Shown one piece after another: positions 4,741-6,011 of a stretch of 6,011 nt of DNA. Origin of the DNA: an uncultured Senegalimassilia sp. (GTDB taxonomy: Bacteria; Actinomycetota; Coriobacteriia; Coriobacteriales; Eggerthellaceae). The notes under the pieces were generated by a model. That model was not told where the DNA came from, did no database searches, and saw only the letters and a list, made by a program, of their open reading frames with translations. The stretch covers positions 1 through 6,011 of the forward strand of contig CAKUJT010000135.1 in NCBI GenBank assembly GCA_934661765.1, given 5' to 3'. Position 1 is the first letter of the stretch. Each line of letters begins with the position of its first letter. A program made the position numbers and the translations under genes.

Positions 4741-6011
4741 ATGGAGAATTATGAAGGCCTGACAGTTCAGGTCAATGAAAAAAATCATGAATATAGACTT
4801 ACTCTTTCTGGCTATGCCACCAAATACTGCAAGGCAATGATCATCAGTGATATGGGCCTGACCGGTCTGCCTCCAAAAGAAAAAAAAGGCCGCAAAGTAT
4901 CGGCTGTTTATCCGACGGGGAGCACAGAAGAAGAAAGAAATAATATTGTAACATACATAAACACTCAGGGATTCCAGATTATTCAAGCAGTATTGGGAGC
5001 CTGTGCTCTGGCAGAGTTTTATACGTGCCAGAACAGACTTCACGGTGGCGACACGAACATTGTCACTGTGGAGACATACGGAACATATACCGATATCAGT
5101 TTTGTAAAATGCGAAGGAACAAACTATCGTATCCAGGATAAAGAACGCATTTTGGAGGGCAGTGACGATCCGGAAAGAGAAGCTACAGCGGCTTACCGTA
5201 CGGCAGCCGGAATTAACCGCATGAGACAGAAACACAAGATTCAAAAATGTAAGGTATTGCTTGCAGGTGATTTCTGGAATGTTCAGAAACACGTTGAATA
5301 CGTCAAAGAGAAGCTTACGGACGTAACGGTGTATGCATATAAACCGTCACATGCACTTGTGCTTGGCGGCTGCATGTTCCTAAAGAAACATGGCAGAAAA
5401 AATCCGGCCTATACATTTCCGGAACATTTTTCAAGTTATCATTGCACAGCATTGCCGGCGACAGAGTATCAGAAATTAAATACGAGGAAAAGGAATATTT
5501 ACTGTCAGAGATTGGATGCAATTGGACGAAAGAAAAAAGAAGTAAAATATGAAAACAATAATTGTAGTCCCAAAGAGCTTATGGAGATCCATGAGGCAAT
5601 GGTGGTGGATCACCCGGAAATACAGATTCTCATCGACTATGAAAAACACAATTTCTGGGTAACGGAAGACAAAAAATATGTAATTCGTGAAGAATTGATA
5701 TACAAAAAAGGCGAAAAATTAAAAGAAATTAATGATAAAGCGGAACAAATTATTGAAACAGTTCTTGGCAAAAACGGCGATCAGATTACAGACGATCAGA
5801 CTACAACAGGAATATATGAAAAAATAATGAAGGACTATCATTATACGAGAGAACCTATGGATAAGAACGGTTTCCCGAAATATTGCTATACCCTTGAAGG
5901 ATTACTGTCCGCAGGCGTGTGTGCCTGCTATGCAAGAGCTTTAGTTTATCTGTTGGCGGTAAAATTGCAGATTCCATGTCAGTACGTGACAGGAGAGGTC
6001 GTTCAGCAGAC
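4741..6011 (+). CDS. Degenerate Hsp70-like domain fused to transglutaminase-like domain (partial)
   Basis: Open from ATG 4741 (AAAGGAGG just before) to the window edge, 423 residues visible. Residues 50-220 follow the Hsp70/actin fold. KVSAVYPTGSTEEERNN and GFQIIQAVLGACALAEFY match the VPAYF...R....AGL.V......TAAALAY section. VTVETYGTYTDISF sits where DLGGGTFD belongs, and VLLAGDFWNVQK..EYVKEKL where VGGSTRIP belongs. The phosphate-1 loop is absent and phosphate-2 and the EP motif are lost, so ATP hydrolysis is unlikely. After a basic linker, DHPEIQILIDY (about 290-300) and GLLSAGVCACYARALVYLLA (387-406) mark a transglutaminase-like papain fold with C394 as likely nucleophile. The His and Asp of the triad would lie beyond 6011. 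No signal peptide. Enzymes of this fold act as proteases, cross-linkers or hydrolases; which applies is unknown. Confidence 0.78.
   Translation, partial: MENYEGLTVQVNEKNHEYRLTLSGYATKYCKAMIISDMGLTGLPPKEKKGRKVSAVYPTGSTEEERNNIVTYINTQGFQIIQAVLGACALAEFYTCQNRLHGGDTNIVTVETYGTYTDISFVKCEGTNYRIQDKERILEGSDDPEREATAAYRTAAGINRMRQKHKIQKCKVLLAGDFWNVQKHVEYVKEKLTDVTVYAYKPSHALVLGGCMFLKKHGRKNPAYTFPEHFSSYHCTALPATEYQKLNTRKRNIYCQRLDAIGRKKKEVKYENNNCSPKELMEIHEAMVVDHPEIQILIDYEKHNFWVTEDKKYVIREELIYKKGEKLKEINDKAEQIIETVLGKNGDQITDDQTTTGIYEKIMKDYHYTREPMDKNGFPKYCYTLEGLLSAGVCACYARALVYLLAVKLQIPCQYVTGEVVQQ

Noticed and set aside
4666..5292. 208-codon minus-strand open frame
   Set aside because: It lies antisense to the fusion gene, lacks motifs and has no credible start; the plus strand codes for a recognisable protein.
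1..6011. CRISPR array, tRNA, rRNA or insertion-sequence transposase
   Set aside because: No regularly spaced repeats, no tRNA-like cloverleaf, no rRNA and no transposase reading frame or terminal inverted repeats were seen, despite the rearranged look of the middle region.

Overview
The window looks like a chromosomal segment of a low-GC, Gram-positive, probably gut-dwelling member of the Clostridia, most likely a Lachnospiraceae relative. This rests on the AT-rich sequence, the strong AGGAGG-type ribosome binding sites, a BirA-type biotin operator, an MscL channel with a C-terminal zinc ribbon, and the overall protein character. Species cannot be read from the sequence alone.

Left part (1-470): the start of a biotin synthase-like radical SAM gene (bioB) runs leftward off the window edge. 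Its promoter contains a near-perfect BirA operator (329-362), whose proximal arm supplies the -35 box. Two compact hairpins lie between it and the next gene.

Middle part (470-2462): this is a patchwork. An intact mscL with a zinc-ribbon tail (536-937) is followed by an unassigned gene fragment (about 964-1146), a small glycine- and aspartate-rich protein gene (1254-1463) with a strong terminator, and a second BirA-type box (1616-1647) with no recognisable gene beside it. Then come a decayed C-terminal STAS domain of a SulP-type anion transporter on the minus strand (1813-2093) and a second, broken copy of mscL with its promoter region (2091-2366), closed by a strong terminator. The two mscL copies and their upstream DNA form a direct repeat about 1.6 kb apart. 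The region has clearly been through duplication, deletion and gene decay.

Right part (2463-6011): a tight plus-strand operon of three genes, the last running off the window. They encode a divergent GrpE-like nucleotide exchange factor (2604-3134), a short Hsp70/DnaK-like ATPase that keeps a beta substrate-binding domain but lacks the helical lid and the usual interdomain linker (3216-4727), and a fusion of a degenerate Hsp70-like nucleotide-binding fold to a transglutaminase-like cysteine domain (4741 to beyond 6011). Just upstream are a 7+7 bp inverted repeat beside a TATAAT box and an 8 bp stem-loop in the leader. The arrangement suggests a dedicated, accessory Hsp70 machine. The GrpE-like protein would drive nucleotide exchange on the Hsp70-like ATPase, and the third protein could be a partner or effector that couples Hsp70-type recognition to a papain-fold enzyme. 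The pathway and substrate are unknown. This operon is the most interesting content of the window.
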